From Bacteroidota bacterium (lineage in GTDB: Bacteria; Bacteroidota; Bacteroidia; Chitinophagales; Chitinophagaceae): 6,133 bases of DNA. A program made the translations under genes and the position numbers. The notes under the pieces are model-generated. The model did no database searches. It had not been told where the DNA came from and saw nothing but the letters and a program-made list of their open reading frames with translations. The stretch covers positions 1-6,133 of the forward strand of contig JAEYUA010000139.1 in NCBI GenBank assembly GCA_023433755.1. The letters run 5' to 3'. This document shows positions 3,641 to 6,133 of this stretch, piece after piece. The number at the start of each line of letters is the position of its first letter. Within the stretch, counting starts at the first letter, position 1.

Positions 3641-6013
3641 TTACTTAACCTCAAATTCCGAAACCGCACTAACCGTTTTTCCCTCTGCATCCACTCCCTG
3701 CACCATAACCAGGTAACGGCCTTTATTATCGCCCGTATAAAACTTCACATCAGCTTTATTCACCACTGGCTGCCAGTATAAAGTATTACGCAGGTCAGGA
3801 ATCCTGTTACCCCTCAGTTGATCGTTACCATATTCAGGAGAATAGAACTCCCTGCTCATTTGCAGCCCTTCATAATCTACCTGTGAAACATTCCCCGTCA
3901 AATCAAAACCCTCAAAATTCTCAGTATAAGATCTGAAACTTGCCAGTGCATGAAAAACAGAAGCACCAAAAACATAACTCTTAGGAATCAGCTCAAGGCT
4001 TTTGATCTTTGTTGGATCATAATTGAAAATGGCATTGGGATTAAAAAGAGGCACCCCATCTACCATCACCAGGATATCATCCGTATAAAAAGTACGATCG
4101 GTTTCATTCCATAATTTAAAACGAAGAGAAGACCCGCTGCCTTTCACACCCACATTCACTTCCCTTACATATTCACGCAACACTTCTTCCATGGTGCCAA
4201 ACCTTTTGTAATCATCAAGCTGGTAAGTTGCGGATGGCTGTCCATAAAAATAAAATGTATCACTCACCACAGGAGCCATGAAACGGCGGATGCTGTCGGC
4301 CACATAAATATGCTGGGCCTGCATGCCAATGCTATGCTTCACCAGGCTCTCACTCCAGTTGGGTGATAACCTGAATTCCGGTTTCACAGAAGGCCTGGCG
4401 AAACTTTCCGCGAAGGGGCTCTGAAGTTCTATACGGTACATGGAATCCTTCACCTGGTTCAATTGGAGGATCACCTCACCCGGACCAAAATGATCTTTAA
4501 CATCAAAACGCACCAGTCCTTTTTCATCACTCACTCCCGTATAAAGTTTATGCTTCGAACCAGGGATAGAAAGATAAGCCTGTATGTTGTTAGCTGGCTG
4601 GTTGGTTCTGCTGTCGGTGACTTTTGCTGTGATAAAATGGCCGGTACGCTCAGGTTGAAAAACTACTGAAGGTTCTTTTTCAAGGATCTGCTCCCAGTTG
4701 AATCTTCTCCATCCATGGGTCATCATCAACAGGTCAGCAGCCTTGCGTACTTCCGCGTTGCCCGATGAAAAATAATAAGAAGGCTGCTCGATGTGTCCGC
4801 GCAGTTCGGAATTCAGCCAAACATGACTGGTGATATCTTCATCCTCTGCTTTCTGCAGGCTATCAAGCTGGAAAACCGCCATGGAAAGATTGCCCTGTTC
4901 CACCGAAGGAAGATTTACATTCAAAGCCACCTGCTCCCTTACCCCATACTGGTTCCTGGATGCGCTCACCTTCAAAGCACCATTCAAGGCAGGCTGCAAA
5001 AAATAAAGTCTTTCACAAACCGGTTGCTTTTCGTTATTGAAAATGGTCAGTTGTGAAATGCCTTCGCCCATGTCAGATTTATCAACCAGGAAACTGGTCA
5101 TACCATCAGACACCACCGCACGTTTAACTGTTTTCACCACCTGGTTGTTCTGAACCATCAAAAAAATCTCAGGATAACCCGAACGCACATTCGTAGCAAT
5201 GGAAACACGTACACGGTTGTTCTCCACTTCTTCCACCACCAACGCATATCCTTTATCATAAGGTTCAGGCAAAGCCCTGGTCACAAATTTCCCATCAGGC
5301 AAAACAAACATCATCCTGTACACCTGTCCTGCCTTCGGCTGCAGGTCAAAACTTCCCATACCAAATTTGAATGGCTCGTAAACACCTACCGTATCGTTGT
5401 TCTGGTTGAGCAGATAGGCCTTACCCTGCAGTCCGCGTCCAAACTGGTCATTAGCTTTAAAAGCAACCCTTGAGAGCAGACCCGTTACCAGGTTGCCACC
5501 TTCAGGATATATATTCAATTCGTACAGAGGCGCTGCCGCCGCATCAAATGTTTCTGGTGTCTTCAGGGGATTAACAACCGTAATGTTCTTTTCAAAAAAA
5601 CGGTCAGGCCCCAGGTTCTTCATTGCCATGGTATAAGCCCTCAATGTATAATGCCCGGTAGCGAGGCCAACCGGCAACTGGAAAGAACCATTACCCCCTT
5701 TATCATTCATTTCGATCTTGGCACGGCCAACAGGCTTATTGGCTGCATCAAGGATCTCCGCATAAGCCACCTGGCTGGAGATGGAGGGTTGGTTGGTATA
5801 ACCATCAAATGCATAGATTTTGAACCAGACCAGTTCACCTGCGGTATAAAAACTTTTATCGGTATGCACATAGATCTTTTCCTGCAGAAGCGCTGCATTA
5901 TACCGGTCGATCTTTTCTTTTACAGGCTGTAAAAGGTCTGACTGAGCCGAGGCAGCGTGCGCCATGATCATTCCCAGTAAAAAATAAAAAAGGTTTTTGC
6001 TCGTATATCTCAT
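3641..6013 (-). CDS. Exported MG2-domain / TonB plug-like surface protein
   Basis: This 790-residue protein has a signal peptide ending ASA (cleavage near 23/24). An MG2 macroglobulin-type domain covers about 45-147 (KIYVHTDKSFYTAGELVWFK, then GHYTLRAYTMAMKNLGPDRFF). Further beta-rich modules span about 163-345 (YELNIYPEGGNLVTG). The family-typical MMTHGWRRFNWEQIL is at 430-444, and a carboxypeptidase-regulatory-like fold lies at about 457-530. A TonB plug-like segment covers about 605-695, with TMEEVLREY, then DDILVMVDGVPL and IKSLELIPKSYVFG. The tail (723-775) with REFYSPEYG, LRNTLYWQP and NKGRYLV is also family-typical. No thioester motif and no 22-strand barrel are present, so this is neither a true alpha-2-macroglobulin nor a complete TonB-dependent receptor. 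An envelope role beside a receptor system is inferred. It starts 18 bp after a DUF4249 gene, indicating an operon. Confidence 0.85.
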   Translation of the reverse strand: MRYTSKNLFYFLLGMIMAHAASAQSDLLQPVKEKIDRYNAALLQEKIYVHTDKSFYTAGELVWFKIYAFDGYTNQPSISSQVAYAEILDAANKPVGRAKIEMNDKGGNGSFQLPVGLATGHYTLRAYTMAMKNLGPDRFFEKNITVVNPLKTPETFDAAAAPLYELNIYPEGGNLVTGLLSRVAFKANDQFGRGLQGKAYLLNQNNDTVGVYEPFKFGMGSFDLQPKAGQVYRMMFVLPDGKFVTRALPEPYDKGYALVVEEVENNRVRVSIATNVRSGYPEIFLMVQNNQVVKTVKRAVVSDGMTSFLVDKSDMGEGISQLTIFNNEKQPVCERLYFLQPALNGALKVSASRNQYGVREQVALNVNLPSVEQGNLSMAVFQLDSLQKAEDEDITSHVWLNSELRGHIEQPSYYFSSGNAEVRKAADLLMMTHGWRRFNWEQILEKEPSVVFQPERTGHFITAKVTDSRTNQPANNIQAYLSIPGSKHKLYTGVSDEKGLVRFDVKDHFGPGEVILQLNQVKDSMYRIELQSPFAESFARPSVKPEFRLSPNWSESLVKHSIGMQAQHIYVADSIRRFMAPVVSDTFYFYGQPSATYQLDDYKRFGTMEEVLREYVREVNVGVKGSGSSLRFKLWNETDRTFYTDDILVMVDGVPLFNPNAIFNYDPTKIKSLELIPKSYVFGASVFHALASFRSYTENFEGFDLTGNVSQVDYEGLQMSREFYSPEYGNDQLRGNRIPDLRNTLYWQPVVNKADVKFYTGDNKGRYLVMVQGVDAEGKTVSAVSEFEVK

Positions 6014-6031
6014 GTTCTTGAAAAATAAAGG

Positions 6032-6133
6032 TTACCAATAACTGGGCATGTTCAGGTTTCCGCCTCTTGCGGTACAATCAACACACTGGGCCGGGCCGAA
6101 ATAATATTTATCTACCACTCCTGGCGCAGTTTC
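6032..6133 (-). CDS. DUF4249 domain protein, C-terminal fragment
   Basis: The minus strand is open from the right edge to a TAA at 6032-6034 and encodes 33 residues ending YYFGPAQCVDCTARGGNL and NMPSYW. The CVDCTxRGG...PxxW ending is characteristic of DUF4249 proteins, which in Bacteroidota are predicted outer-membrane lipoproteins usually encoded beside a TonB-dependent receptor. The N-terminal lipobox and the main domain are outside the window. Only 18 bp separate its stop from the start of the MG2/plug gene, so both are probably translated from one mRNA. A receptor gene further upstream of this one, beyond the edge, would be expected but cannot be seen. The assignment rests on a short but distinctive tail. 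Confidence 0.8.
   Translation of the reverse strand, partial: ETAPGVVDKYYFGPAQCVDCTARGGNLNMPSYW

Overview
The window looks like a chromosomal segment of a Bacteroidota bacterium, most likely of the Chitinophagaceae/Sphingobacteriia type. This is inferred from the protein families (DUF4249, an MG2/TonB-plug surface protein, a PepSY-like lipoprotein, a DUF6370-like secreted protein), from AT-rich start regions without strong Shine-Dalgarno sequences, and from abundant short structured intergenic repeats. No ribosomal RNA or other phylogenetic marker is present, so the genus cannot be fixed.

Layout. Bases 1-96 encode the last 31 residues of a GIY-YIG nuclease family protein (+ strand). A gene-free stretch of about 780 bases follows. 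Its first two thirds hold five related elements of about 50-63 bp in mixed orientation; the rest is AT-rich with no recognisable content. A rho-independent terminator (847-873) closes a minus-strand gene for a PepSY-like lipoprotein (878-1399), which has two dyad-symmetric sequences between a weak promoter candidate and its start. A period-7 CTAG tandem array (1480-1526) comes next and runs into the stop codon of a small secreted Cys/His-rich protein (1522-1848). That gene lies 27 bp downstream of an exported seven-bladed FG-GAP/VCBS propeller protein (1876-3039), and the two probably form an operon.

Divergently, a small acidic hypothetical protein of 71 residues (3159-3374) reads on the + strand. 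It faces the convergent end of a large minus-strand operon across a 180-bp nested inverted-repeat element (3421-3600). The operon enters at the right edge with the C-terminus of a DUF4249 lipoprotein-type protein (6032-6133). After 18 bp it continues with a 790-residue exported protein combining an MG2-type macroglobulin domain, a carboxypeptidase-regulatory-like fold and a TonB plug-like domain without a beta barrel (3641-6013).

Functionally, nearly every protein here is exported to the periplasm or cell surface. The most unusual content is intergenic: three different repeat classes, several touching or directly following stop codons, one of them next to a GIY-YIG nuclease gene. No complete new defence or mobile system is visible; the repeat/GIY-YIG pairing is the best candidate for an undescribed association.
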